Assembly: GCA_017539105.1 (NCBI GenBank)
Contig: JAFYHQ010000020.1
Location: forward strand, 1 to 64,000
Reading direction: 5' to 3'
DNA length: 64,000 nt
DNA from: Erysipelotrichaceae bacterium
Lineage (GTDB): Bacteria; Bacillota_I; Bacilli_A; Erysipelotrichales; Erysipelotrichaceae
Shown here: in pieces, positions 18,484 through 27,639 of the stretch
Position numbering within the stretch: position 1 is the stretch's first letter
Layout of the letters: every line of letters starts with the position of its first letter
The notes under the pieces: generated by a model
The model's database searches: none
Told to the model about the DNA's origin: nothing
The model's input: the letters and a program-made list of their open reading frames with translations, nothing else
Made by a program: the position numbers and the translations under genes

Positions 18484-18759
18484 AAGGACCATTACTTCCT
18501 AAGTGTCGATTTATTCCGCAGTTGACTGTTTATGGAGACGGTTGTCCAGCTTTCCAAGGGAAACATATCGAGTGAGAAGATCCGCGTGGAATTCAATCTG
18601 GAAGACATGGATATGTCTGGGTTCCGGCAAGGAGCTACATATGAAGAGATCCAGGAGTGGGTGCAGGAGAAATACGGTTTCCATGTGACACACCAGTCTG
18701 AACACTATGACGTTGAAATACGAGATTCTGAAGCTGCTGGTAAAAGCCGTGAATATTAA
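18484..18759 (+). pseudogene. Decayed C-terminal fragment of a fourth RlmD-family methyltransferase
   Basis: In one frame the sequence reads VDLFRS-stop-LFMETVVQLSKG (from 18505, stop at 18523-18525). This matches position for position the VDMFPxTxHVETVVLLSK end of RlmD-family enzymes. It continues with EKIRVEFNLEDMDMSGF and ATYEEIQEWVQEKYGFHVTH. That segment resembles the C-terminal extension common on clostridial RumA/RlmD proteins, which normally runs on to a Pro/Lys-rich end. Here it loses similarity after VTH and stops at 18759. The in-frame stop and missing N-terminus mark it as a remnant. I could not identify the sequence from 18760 to 18860. Confidence 0.6.
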
Positions 18760-18883
18760 GAAAATGTGGACCGGTATGAGTACGGAAGAGCTTTCTTCGG
18801 CTATCTGGGACCGGTAGTAAAAGACCGCGGAGAACGCAAGGGTACGGTAGAATACATCTAAATCGATCTTATACATACAAAAG

Positions 18884-18912
18884 AAATGACCGGTTAACCG
18901 GTCATTTATATT
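18884..18912. terminator. Bidirectional terminator
   Basis: Perfect 10-bp stem AAATGACCGG (18884-18893) / CCGGTCATTT (18898-18907) with TTAA loop, flanked by A-rich and T-rich sequence. It lies between the methyltransferase/GNAT operon and the convergent zinc-ribbon gene. Confidence 0.85.
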
Positions 18913-18928
18913 TCAATGTTCTGTTAAT

Positions 18929-20524
18929 TCAATCAAAACCGAATGCGGTCAGATAAACCATGACGATAAAGGAAAGGATTCCGAACCACACAGCCAGGGA
19001 CAGCGGCGGAACGAATAAGGCTTTCAATATATCCTTCAGCATTCCTTTCTTGAGTCTGAATTCATGTTTCTTGCGGTAGCGTTTCAGCCTGCCGTTATCC
19101 TGATACAGATAGATCCAGGGATTGTCATGCAGTTCCACGATCCCGAATTTCAGCAGATAGATCGGAACCACCGGAACAAAAATACAGAACCAGACCCCTG
19201 AACCTCTCAGATCCAGACGCTTGAAATCGAAGCCGTTCACGAACAGGGCTATGATCACCGGAAGGAACAGTGTCACGAAACACAGAAGAATGATTTCGAT
19301 GACACGCAAAGGAGTCGTAAACTTCAGTACGACGGGCTGTTCTTCATTTCCGATCTTCTCGAAGAAGACCGGGTCGGCGATCCTGTGTTCTTCTTTCTGC
19401 TTTTCCGATGTGAAGATTTTTCTGCCTGAAGATACCGCAAAACTGTTATGTACCGTATCGCTGTACAGACACAACGTGACGATGATGAAGAAGATCGCCA
19501 GGATGCCTGTGACATAGAGACTGGAAAAAAGATCCTTGCTGAAAAGATAGATGACAGCACAGATGGCTGCGGAAAAGGCGATGGTCGCCAGGATCGCCTT
19601 GAGCCACCATGGCAGGAAATAGTAATGGGAGTCTTTCAGAGCTCTTACGCTGACTTTTCCGGTCTGACCGTTGACGGCAGCCATCAGCTCGCCATTCGTA
19701 AAATAATAGACAGGCAGAAGCACAGGCAGACGGATCGCACCGCTCACATCGGAAGAGATGTCGACTTTATCTGTTTCCAGGACTTTCTGAATCGAAGACT
19801 CATAAACGGAAGAAGATTCTTTTCTTGCACGTTCTTCCAATGCCTTGTCATTGATGTCGGCGATCTTGACACGCTGTCCGGCGATATAGCCGAAATCAAA
19901 CGGTGCCAGTTCATCGATGTCGTAAGGTTCCATCCCATCCAGAAACAGGTTATCTAGCTGTTTCGATCGGTTGATGAACTCATCTTCCAGGAAACCTTCA
20001 CAGTAATAGATTCTGGAACCATCCATACGGTCCGCAGACAGATGCACGGGACCTCTGATCAGTTCATATGGAAGATAGAAACCTTTCAATTCATCGATAT
20101 GCTTCAGAAGCTGTCTCGCTTCCGCTTTTCCCTTATTTGAATCACACCAGTTCCGCAGTTTTTCTTTCGCTTCATCCGGAGTGATACGGAATGGAATGAC
20201 GGATTCCGGCATATTATCGGTATGCAGGTACTCGCTTCGGACCAGGCTCTTCCCACAGAACGGGCAGGTCGACAAGGCTTCGTTCTCTTCGATCACGATT
20301 TCTGTTCCGCAGCCATCGCAAAGCGTATGAAAAAGTTTGAAATCCTTCAAAGAATCCCTGATCTTTTCCCTTTGTATCTTACGGAACCCCTGTTTCTGTT
20401 CCACGGCTTCGCTGATTTCGACTCTGCTTTGACAGTAGCCGCACAGATAACGCTGGCTTGGAATGTCGAAACGGGCAGGAGCGCCACAATTGGGACAGTA
20501 GATGGCTGCTATTTTCTGGTCCAT
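18929..20524 (-). CDS. Zinc-ribbon membrane protein, paralog of the 41386-42426 protein
   Basis: A 531-residue protein. Two N-terminal zinc ribbons use CPNCG...CGYC and CDGCG...CPFC. A cytoplasmic domain with the PFRITPDEAKEKLRNW and GFYLPYELI motifs follows, the same order as in the shorter zinc-ribbon protein of the YdjGHI-like operon. After residue 300 there are about five membrane segments. The shorter paralog has one. Function is unknown; the family is associated with membrane-stress operons. The gene is monocistronic, convergent with the GNAT operon and divergent from the histidine kinase. Confidence 0.75.
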   Translation of the reverse strand: MDQKIAAIYCPNCGAPARFDIPSQRYLCGYCQSRVEISEAVEQKQGFRKIQREKIRDSLKDFKLFHTLCDGCGTEIVIEENEALSTCPFCGKSLVRSEYLHTDNMPESVIPFRITPDEAKEKLRNWCDSNKGKAEARQLLKHIDELKGFYLPYELIRGPVHLSADRMDGSRIYYCEGFLEDEFINRSKQLDNLFLDGMEPYDIDELAPFDFGYIAGQRVKIADINDKALEERARKESSSVYESSIQKVLETDKVDISSDVSGAIRLPVLLPVYYFTNGELMAAVNGQTGKVSVRALKDSHYYFLPWWLKAILATIAFSAAICAVIYLFSKDLFSSLYVTGILAIFFIIVTLCLYSDTVHNSFAVSSGRKIFTSEKQKEEHRIADPVFFEKIGNEEQPVVLKFTTPLRVIEIILLCFVTLFLPVIIALFVNGFDFKRLDLRGSGVWFCIFVPVVPIYLLKFGIVELHDNPWIYLYQDNGRLKRYRKKHEFRLKKGMLKDILKALFVPPLSLAVWFGILSFIVMVYLTAFGFD

Positions 20525-20586
20525 AGGTTTTCCTTTATAAACCCATTATCGCTGAAAACAAAGAAAAAAACCATCCTGAAACGCAT

Positions 20587-20615
20587 TTGGAGAAATGGCT
20601 GATTTTGGTTATCAT
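20587..20615 (+). promoter_or_regulatory. Promoter of the hybrid histidine kinase operon
   Basis: TTGGAG (20587-20592), 17-bp spacer, TATCAT (20610-20615). The predicted start near 20622 gives a leader of about 70 bases with AAGAGG before the ATG. Confidence 0.55.
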
Positions 20616-20693
20616 AGAAGTAGAATTATCATGCATTAAGAATCATAGAGATAAGAATGAATCACGTCTCAGCAATGAATAAGAGGTATCCGC

Positions 20694-23600
20694 ATGTTTA
20701 ACAAGAAATTCGAACTGAATGAAGAAACGATGTCGATCGTGGAAGAAATCGGCTCGCATATGCCGGGCGGTTTCTTTATCTATAAAGCAGAGAAACCGGA
20801 AGAACTGCTCTACGCGAACAAAGAAGTTCTGAATATCTTTGGCTGCAAAGACCTTGCGGAATTCAAAGAACTGACCGGCTATACCTTCAAAGGCATGCTT
20901 CATCCGGAAGACTATGCCCTGGTCGAAGCATCGATCGATGACCAGATCGCCAAGAATGACGACAATCTGGATTATGTCGAATATCGGATCATCCGCAAGG
21001 ATGGGACCGTACGCTGGGTCGATGATTACGGACATTACGCGGAAACGGAAACCTATGGCGGGATCTATTATGTCTTTATTTCCGATATCACAGAAAAACG
21101 GGAAAAACGGATCAGCGATGTCGCGACCCGGCAGGCTGTCATTGAAGCTTTGAGTGAATCGTATCATACCGTGTGGATGATCAACGATGTCGAAACAGAG
21201 AGTTTTTCACTATACAGCGGGGATCTGGTTGGGGATACGGTCCATGCCGCTCCGATCGAGGATGCTTTGACGAAAATGAAATACTCCCAGGCCAAGGATT
21301 ACTATATTCAGACGATGGTAGCGGAAAAGGACAGGGAACGTCTGCTGGAGGAACTGGATATCAGGCATATCGTCGAGCGTCTTTCCAGAAAGCCTCAGTA
21401 CAATATCAACTATCTGCGTCTGATGGATGATGGAAGCGAACGTTATTTCCGTATCGAGTTTGCACGTGTAAACATGCCGAATGGAAAGATGGGTGTCGTG
21501 TGCGGTTTCAAAGATGTGGATGATGATGTCAGGGAAGGCCAGGCGATGCAACGGGCCATCCAGGAAGGAAAGAAGGCTGAAGAAGAGAAAGCGCGGCTGA
21601 TGCAGGAAGTGCAGTCTGCTGCCAAACTGGCCGATCTGATGGCGTCTGTCGCATCTTTGCTTTCGAACATGCCTGCCATGAGTTTTTCCAAGGATGTGGA
21701 AACCGGACGCTATCTTGCCTGCAACCAGGCATTTGCGGACTATGCGCAGAAAGCTTCTCCGGATGATGTCGTCGGTTTGACGGACTATGAACTGTTTGAC
21801 AGGCAGTTCGCGGATCAATTCGTCGCAGATGACAAAAAAGCGATTGCGATGGATGAACCATACATCTACTTTGAAGACGTCCCGGATGCCGCAGGCAATA
21901 TGCGTTATCTGCAGACGACCAAGCTGAAGTTTACCGACAGCAACGGAAAGCTCTGTACCTTAGGCATGTGCGTCGATGTCACGGAAATGAGCCGGGCCAA
22001 AGCCGCGGAAGTCGAAGCGAGAGTCAAGCAGCAGGAGCTGGAAGAGAAACTGGCTTTGCATAATCAGCTGATCGAACAGGAAAAGAGCCGCGAGCAGCAG
22101 AATAAGCTGATCACCGCTTTGGCTTCAGACTACTGGAGCGTCTATTATCTGGAACTGGATAAGAATGAAGGCGTGTGCTACCAGTCGCATGCGGATGTCG
22201 ATAACGGGTTTAAAGTAGGAGAACATTTCAAATACCTGGAATCGGTCACCGCCTATGCGAATCAATACATTACCGATGCCTATCGGGAAGAATTCCTGCG
22301 TTTCGTACAGCCGGAGGCGATCAAAGAAAAACTGAAAGATCAGCGGGTCATCTCCTATCGTTATATGGTCAACCGTCATGGCAGGGAATCTTATGAAATG
22401 GTCAAATTTGCCGGCGTCAGACATCCGGAGGATCGCGATGATCATCTGGTGCATTCCGTCGGTGCCTGCTTTACCAATGTCGATCTGGAAACGCGCAAAT
22501 CGCTCGCCCAGAGTCAGGCTTTGAGCGACGCCTTGGAAACGGCGGAACAGGCCAGCAAAGCTAAGACCACTTTCCTTTCCAACATGTCTCATGAGATCCG
22601 TACTCCGATGAATGCGATCATCGGCTTGAATAATATCGCTTTGAATGATCCGGAAGTCACGGACAAAGCGAAAGAATATTTCACGAAGATCGATGCTTCC
22701 GCAAAACACCTATTAAGCATCATCAACGATATCCTGGATATGTCACGGATCGAATCGGGTAGAATGATCATCCGGAATGAAGAGTTTTCTTTCTCAAAGG
22801 TACTGGAACAGGTCAATACGATCATCAGCGGCCAGTGCCGGGACAAGGGGATCCATTATGAGTGCAGGATCCATGGCAAGATCGATGATCATTATATCGG
22901 GGATGATATGAAACTGCGTCAGGTTCTGATCAATATTCTGGGCAACGCAGTGAAATTTACGGAAAGCGGAGGGAATGTTACCTTCACGATCGATGAGATC
23001 GCCCGTTTCGATAAGAAAGCGACGCTGCGCTTTACGATCAAAGACAACGGCATCGGCATGAGCAAGGAGTATCTGCCGAAACTGTTTGAAGCCTTCTCTC
23101 AGGAAAACGCTTCGACTGCGCACAATCTGGGCAGTACCGGACTGGGCATGCCGATAACGAAGAACATCGTGGAACTGATGAATGGCAATATCGGGGTCGA
23201 AAGCGAGAAGGGTGTCGGTTCCACATTTACCGTTACCTTGACTTTTGAAGAGTCTGCCAGAAATGATTCCGATCGAGGTCCGCACGATTTCGATCCGAAT
23301 GAGATCAGTGTTCTGGTCATCGACGATGATCCGATCGCCTGCGAACATGCGCGTCTGACACTTGCCCAGGTAGGGGTCAGCTGCGATATTGCGGAATCCG
23401 GTCCTCAGGCTCTGGATATGGTTCGGATGCATCATCTGAGAAGAACGGATTATCATCTGATCCTGGTCGACTGGAAGATGCCGGACATGGATGGCGTGGA
23501 AACGACCAGACAGATCCGGGAGATCGTAGGCAGCGATACGCCGATCATCATTCTGACTTCCTACAACTGGGATGATATCGTCGATGAAGCGACACAGGCA

Positions 23601-24095
23601 GGGGTGGACAGTTTCGTGCCGAAACCGCTGTTTGCGGGAACGGTGCTGGATGAATTCAAGGAAGCGTTCAAGAAGAAGAACGAGCTTCTGTTTGCCAGCA
23701 AAGCCGATCTGAAAGGACGTCGCATCCTGCTGGCGGAAGACGTGCAGATCAATGCCGAGATCATGCTGATGGTATTGAATGCCAGAGAGATCGAAGCGGA
23801 GCTGGCAGAGAACGGTCAGCTGGCGCTGGATATGTTCGTTTCTCATCCGGAAGGATATTATGACGCGATCTTGATGGATATGCGTATGCCGGTCATGGAT
23901 GGACTGGAGGCGACTAGAAGGATACGGGCTTTCGACCGCAGGGATGCCAAAGAGATTCCGATCATCGCCTTGACCGCCAACGCATTCGATGAAGATGTGC
24001 AACGCAGCCTGCAGGCCGGTCTGAATGCTCACTTAAGCAAGCCGATCGATGCCGATTCGCTGTTTGGCACTTTGGAGAGTCTGATCCGGGATTAA
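20694..24095 (+). CDS. Hybrid sensor histidine kinase with PAS-like domains and two receiver domains
   Basis: An 1133-residue soluble kinase without membrane segments. Four sensor modules are seen: PAS at about 18-130, PAS-like at 150-280, PAS at 320-435 and PAS-like at 470-605. A helical linker leads to HisKA with phospho-acceptor His633 (MSHEIRTPMNAI) and HATPase_c (about 735-855, G-rich GSTGLGMPI). Two receivers follow, with phospho-acceptors Asp926 (LILVDWKMPDMDG) and Asp1062 (AILMDMRMPVMDG). There is no HPt or DNA-binding output, so a separate partner is needed. The cytosolic PAS array suggests an intracellular or redox cue. The YdcF-like gene follows after 6 bp. Confidence 0.93.
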   Translation: MFNKKFELNEETMSIVEEIGSHMPGGFFIYKAEKPEELLYANKEVLNIFGCKDLAEFKELTGYTFKGMLHPEDYALVEASIDDQIAKNDDNLDYVEYRIIRKDGTVRWVDDYGHYAETETYGGIYYVFISDITEKREKRISDVATRQAVIEALSESYHTVWMINDVETESFSLYSGDLVGDTVHAAPIEDALTKMKYSQAKDYYIQTMVAEKDRERLLEELDIRHIVERLSRKPQYNINYLRLMDDGSERYFRIEFARVNMPNGKMGVVCGFKDVDDDVREGQAMQRAIQEGKKAEEEKARLMQEVQSAAKLADLMASVASLLSNMPAMSFSKDVETGRYLACNQAFADYAQKASPDDVVGLTDYELFDRQFADQFVADDKKAIAMDEPYIYFEDVPDAAGNMRYLQTTKLKFTDSNGKLCTLGMCVDVTEMSRAKAAEVEARVKQQELEEKLALHNQLIEQEKSREQQNKLITALASDYWSVYYLELDKNEGVCYQSHADVDNGFKVGEHFKYLESVTAYANQYITDAYREEFLRFVQPEAIKEKLKDQRVISYRYMVNRHGRESYEMVKFAGVRHPEDRDDHLVHSVGACFTNVDLETRKSLAQSQALSDALETAEQASKAKTTFLSNMSHEIRTPMNAIIGLNNIALNDPEVTDKAKEYFTKIDASAKHLLSIINDILDMSRIESGRMIIRNEEFSFSKVLEQVNTIISGQCRDKGIHYECRIHGKIDDHYIGDDMKLRQVLINILGNAVKFTESGGNVTFTIDEIARFDKKATLRFTIKDNGIGMSKEYLPKLFEAFSQENASTAHNLGSTGLGMPITKNIVELMNGNIGVESEKGVGSTFTVTLTFEESARNDSDRGPHDFDPNEISVLVIDDDPIACEHARLTLAQVGVSCDIAESGPQALDMVRMHHLRRTDYHLILVDWKMPDMDGVETTRQIREIVGSDTPIIILTSYNWDDIVDEATQAGVDSFVPKPLFAGTVLDEFKEAFKKKNELLFASKADLKGRRILLAEDVQINAEIMLMVLNAREIEAELAENGQLALDMFVSHPEGYYDAILMDMRMPVMDGLEATRRIRAFDRRDAKEIPIIALTANAFDEDVQRSLQAGLNAHLSKPIDADSLFGTLESLIRD

Positions 24096-24101
24096 ACGCA
24101 T

Positions 24102-25589
24102 ATGAAAAATTTGTTGAAAAGGATCTTTGATCCGAATGATAAGAAAGCATTCCTGGTCACAGCGGTCCTGCTGTTCCTTTTCTGTGTTGCTGTTATTATT
24201 GTCAGAGGAAATACCTATACCTGCCGCATTCCCAACTATAAGCATTTCGATGATATCGATCAGTATGTCATAACGATCGATCAGGATCAGCCGGTCATTG
24301 AAGTCATAGACAGCTCTTTGCATTATGATTATCTTGATGTGAAAGTCAAAGCGATCTCTCCGGGCAGTGTCTATCTGAATGCGAAAGATCCGGAAGGAAA
24401 CAACTGGATCATCCACCTCTTTGTGTTTTCACCGGGGGTGATCTGCCGCGATACGTTTTTCGGAGACTGCACGGGAGATGAAATCATACCGATAACGATG
24501 TTTATCATCCTGGCGATCATGCTGATCAGGCTGATCCGCAAGTATAAGAACGAATATCAGGAAGATCCTTACCATTACCGCAATATCCGCGATCTGGGTC
24601 TGATCATTTTTCTGAGTTTCTTCCTGATTGATCAGATCGGTTCTGTTTTCCATTACTATGGCCTGATCGATACGATCTATTCCATCATCAATTCGGCATC
24701 CGGTTTTGCGATCATTTTATTGCCGATCGCTTTCGTGGTTTTCGTTCTGGTGTCACTCAGCAATCTTCAGCTGATGAGAAAAGAAGGAAGAAACTGGCGG
24801 AACATGCTGGGGTGCATTCTCGGGATCCTGGTCTGTGTCGGTACATTGCTGCCGATGATCATCAGCGATATCCTGCAATGGCGCTCGGATATTATCGACG
24901 TTCATGATATGCAGGGTGCAGGTTTATATATCGAACTGTTTGTCGAGAATGCGGTATTTCTGATCATCGCTTATCTGGAATGTATCCTTCTGGCAACAAT
25001 TGTTTCCGCAATCGCTGCCGCCAGGCATATTCCTGATTATGACAAGGACTATATCATGATCCTGGGCTGCCAGATCAATGAGGACGGTTCCCTGACTCCG
25101 CTGTTAAAAGGAAGAGCGGATCGGGCCATCGAATTCGCAAAGATGCAGAAACAGAACGAAGGAAAAGACATTGTTTTCGTTCCTTCGGGAGGACAGGGTT
25201 CCGACGAAGTCATGCCGGAAGGGCAGGCGATCCGCAATTATCTGATCAGCCAGGGAATTCCTGAGGAGCATATCATCGTGGAAGACCGTTCCTTGAATAC
25301 GAAGGAGAACTTCCGTTATTCCATGGAACGGATCAACGAAAAAGATCCGAAGATCGCTTTCTCTACTACCAACTACCATGTCTTCCGGGCAGGAGCGATC
25401 GCTTCGATGCAGGGAATCAGAGCCGAAGGCATCGGCAGTACGACAAAGGCTTATTTCTGGATCAATGCTTTTATCAGGGAATATATCGCGACACTGTTTG
25501 CGGAACGAAAGACGCATCTGAAAATCATCGGTTTATTGCTGATGATCGTCATTGCAATGATCTATATCTACTATCTGGCGAACAGCTGA
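24102..25589 (+). CDS. YdcF/ElyC-family (DUF218) membrane protein
   Basis: A 495-residue protein. One N-terminal helix (about 20-38) precedes an extracytoplasmic beta domain (40-115), then five or six membrane helices. Next is a DUF218 domain starting near residue 315 (MILGCQINEDGSLTPLLKGRADRA) with PSGGQG, EDRSLNT and STTNYHVFRAG. The ElyC/SanA/YdcF family is linked to envelope integrity and polyisoprenoid-lipid metabolism, but its reaction is not firmly known. A final helix ends the protein. It starts 6 bp after the kinase stop, so the two are likely co-transcribed. Confidence 0.87.
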   Translation: MKNLLKRIFDPNDKKAFLVTAVLLFLFCVAVIIVRGNTYTCRIPNYKHFDDIDQYVITIDQDQPVIEVIDSSLHYDYLDVKVKAISPGSVYLNAKDPEGNNWIIHLFVFSPGVICRDTFFGDCTGDEIIPITMFIILAIMLIRLIRKYKNEYQEDPYHYRNIRDLGLIIFLSFFLIDQIGSVFHYYGLIDTIYSIINSASGFAIILLPIAFVVFVLVSLSNLQLMRKEGRNWRNMLGCILGILVCVGTLLPMIISDILQWRSDIIDVHDMQGAGLYIELFVENAVFLIIAYLECILLATIVSAIAAARHIPDYDKDYIMILGCQINEDGSLTPLLKGRADRAIEFAKMQKQNEGKDIVFVPSGGQGSDEVMPEGQAIRNYLISQGIPEEHIIVEDRSLNTKENFRYSMERINEKDPKIAFSTTNYHVFRAGAIASMQGIRAEGIGSTTKAYFWINAFIREYIATLFAERKTHLKIIGLLLMIVIAMIYIYYLANS

Positions 25590-25606
25590 TTTAAGAGGGA
25601 AACACT

Positions 25607-26767
25607 ATGGATATCAGAAAAGAATGTGAAAGGATCTATGAGGATGTCGTAACGCTTCGCAGGAAGCTGCATCAGCATCCCGAGATCGGGATGGAACTGA
25701 AGGAAACATCCGATATTGTCTGCAGCGAATTGGATAAGCTGGGTGTGCCATACAGACGCCTGGGAGATTCGGGAATCATCGCTGAGATCAAAGGAGAGAA
25801 GCAAGAGAGTTCCCATATCGTGATGCTCAGGGCGGATATGGATGCCTTGAATATCACGGAAGAGACGGGACTGCCTTTTGCCAGCCTGAACAAAGGAAAG
25901 ATGCATGCCTGCGGTCATGATATGCATACCGCGATGCTTCTGGGAACGGCAAGAATCCTGAGTGAAAACAAAAAAGATTTCAAGGGAACTGCGAGACTGC
26001 TATTTCAGGCTGCCGAAGAGATATCCGATGGCGCTTTGTTTCTGATTGAGAACGGTGCGCTGGAAGGCGTTGAAGCAGGAATGGGGATCCATATGGACCC
26101 GTTTGCGGAAACAGGCACGATCAATGCGAAACCGGGACCGGACTGGGCAGCAGTCGACCGTTTCGTGATCACCGTCAAAGGCAAGGGCGGACATGGGGCT
26201 CTGCCTCATGAAAACTGCGACGCCATCGTTGCCGCCTGCAATATCGTAACGAACCTGCAGACCTTGGTCTCAAGAGAAACCGATCCGATGCAGTCTCTGG
26301 TCGTGACGGTAGGTTCTTTTCATGCAGGGACTTCCTACAATATCATTGCGGAAACCGCAGTCATCGAAGGAACCTGCCGCTGTTTCGATCCGGAAACCTA
26401 TGAAAAGATCCCTTCCATGTTGGAAAGGATTTCCGTCAACACAGCTGCCGCATTGAAATGCAGCGCAGAACTGACATTGGAACGTCTGATCCGGCCATTG
26501 GTCAACGATGAAAAGATGTATGAACGCTTAAAGAGATCTGCCGTCAAAGTATTGGACAATGAGAACGATTTCCAGCTGGCGAAACCGGCCATGCTGGGAG
26601 AAGATTTTGCGGAATACGCCGATCGCGTTCCATGCGTTTTTGCTCATCTTGGCGCAAGCGGAGAATATCCGTTGCATAGCAGCCATCTCGTTTTTGATGA
26701 AAAAGCGATGCTGACAGGTATGGCGTGTGAGCTGCAGTTTGTCATCGATTCTCTGGAAGAAGCTTGA
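25607..26767 (+). CDS. M20-family amidohydrolase (aminoacylase-like)
   Basis: A 386-residue dinuclear-metal hydrolase of the IAA-amino-acid hydrolase/N-acyl-amino-acid group (M20D). It probably releases an amino acid from an N-acyl conjugate. Metal ligands are in ACGHDMHTAM, QAAEE, GIHMDP and the final SSHLVFDE. The dimerisation (lid) domain starts around residue 180 (VKGKGGHGALPHENCDA). The ribosome site is AAGAGGG. It follows the YdcF-like gene after 17 bp. The exact substrate is unknown. Confidence 0.92.
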   Translation: MDIRKECERIYEDVVTLRRKLHQHPEIGMELKETSDIVCSELDKLGVPYRRLGDSGIIAEIKGEKQESSHIVMLRADMDALNITEETGLPFASLNKGKMHACGHDMHTAMLLGTARILSENKKDFKGTARLLFQAAEEISDGALFLIENGALEGVEAGMGIHMDPFAETGTINAKPGPDWAAVDRFVITVKGKGGHGALPHENCDAIVAACNIVTNLQTLVSRETDPMQSLVVTVGSFHAGTSYNIIAETAVIEGTCRCFDPETYEKIPSMLERISVNTAAALKCSAELTLERLIRPLVNDEKMYERLKRSAVKVLDNENDFQLAKPAMLGEDFAEYADRVPCVFAHLGASGEYPLHSSHLVFDEKAMLTGMACELQFVIDSLEEA

Positions 26768-26792
26768 ATATCCTTCAAGTGCCGTCTATAAT
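26764..26792 (+). promoter_or_regulatory. Promoter of the S24 regulator gene
   Basis: TTGAAT (26764-26769), 17-bp spacer, TATAAT (26787-26792). The -35 overlaps the stop codon of the preceding amidohydrolase. The start is near 26799. Confidence 0.75.
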
Positions 26793-26809
26793 TGAATTGA
26801 GGTATCTTT

Positions 26810-27400
26810 ATGGAATTCAAAGACAATCTTCGTTACTTAAGAAAAGTCAATAAAATGTCTCAGGATGAGCTGGCGGATAAGCTTGGCTACAAGTCTTTTA
26901 CGACCGTACAGAAATGGGAAGACGGAACGGCTTTTCCGCGTGTCAGTACCTTGAACAGGATGGCGGAGATCTTCGATATCGATGTCGATCATCTGCTGAA
27001 TGTCAATATCCGTGCCAGCCAGGTGGCGGTGCCGATCCTTGGGGAAGTCAAAGCGGGCTACGATCTGTATGCCAATGAGGATATCTATGGGTTCGAATAC
27101 TGCGATAACCGCGAATATGGACCGGGAGAGTATTACTATCTGAAAGTCAAAGGCGATTCGATGATCGATGAAAGGATCGGCGAAGGGGATATCGTCTATG
27201 TAAGGAAGCAGAATTATCTGGACAACAAGGATATGGGCGTTTTCCTTCTGGATAACAACGAAGTCACGATCAAGCGGGCGATCTTCAATAAGAACAGCAT
27301 TACTTTGAAAGCGGCCAATCCGGCCTATCCTGACCGCCGTTACGATCTGGATGAAGTAAAGATTTTAGGTAAAGTCCTCCACAACAAGGTGCTGTTCTGA
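26810..27400 (+). CDS. LexA/HdiR-like transcriptional regulator (XRE HTH plus S24 self-cleavage domain)
   Basis: A 196-residue repressor. The Cro/CI-type helix-turn-helix spans residues 5-62 (MSQDELADKLG, TTVQKWEDG). An S24 peptidase domain follows, with predicted cleavage at Ala82-Gly83, Ser117 in KGDSMID and Lys155 in TIKRAIF. These positions match the LexA arrangement almost residue for residue. It should be inactivated by RecA-stimulated self-cleavage. There is no prophage around it, so it may be a chromosomal SOS or stress regulator. The small membrane gene overlaps its stop by one base. Confidence 0.9.
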   Translation: MEFKDNLRYLRKVNKMSQDELADKLGYKSFTTVQKWEDGTAFPRVSTLNRMAEIFDIDVDHLLNVNIRASQVAVPILGEVKAGYDLYANEDIYGFEYCDNREYGPGEYYYLKVKGDSMIDERIGEGDIVYVRKQNYLDNKDMGVFLLDNNEVTIKRAIFNKNSITLKAANPAYPDRRYDLDEVKILGKVLHNKVLF

Positions 27401-27639
27401 TGGGAAAGAAGACATTGCCTTATATCGGCTTATGTACCGGAATGTATCTTCTGCTTGGCGCGTTCGAGATCTTTCTTTGTAAGCCGTTGATCGATTTCAT
27501 CGGATTCGGATACAGGACGCATCTGATCGTATTTCTGTTATTATTGCTTCTAGTCGATCCGCTGATCGTCCGTTATGTGGCAGATAAAACGAAATACGGC
27601 CAGAACAAGGAAATCAGACAGGAAGGTGAACTGCTATAG
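27400..27639 (+). CDS. Small membrane protein co-transcribed with the S24 regulator
   Basis: A 79-residue protein with two membrane helices (about 8-29 and 41-62) and a basic, polar C-terminus. The ATG overlaps the regulator's TGA by one base (TGATG), so expression is coupled. By analogy with small membrane proteins of SOS operons it could affect division or membrane potential, but no family is recognised. Its stop codon sits in the loop of a terminator. Confidence 0.7.
   Translation: MGKKTLPYIGLCTGMYLLLGAFEIFLCKPLIDFIGFGYRTHLIVFLLLLLLVDPLIVRYVADKTKYGQNKEIRQEGELL

Noticed and set aside
18760-18860. Small gene after the methyltransferase remnant (frame reading DRYEYGRAFFGYLGP and ending VEYI)
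   Set aside because: No start with ribosome site and no recognisable family. More likely part of the decayed region.
22794-24032. 412-codon open frame antisense to the histidine kinase gene
   Set aside because: Same codon-symmetry artefact. Composition is rich in Ile, Asp, Arg, His and Phe with no domain, and the sense strand encodes clear HATPase and receiver domains.
26810-27639. Prophage remnant suggested by the CI/LexA-like repressor
   Set aside because: No integrase, excisionase, structural genes or attachment repeats nearby. Neighbours on both sides are housekeeping genes.
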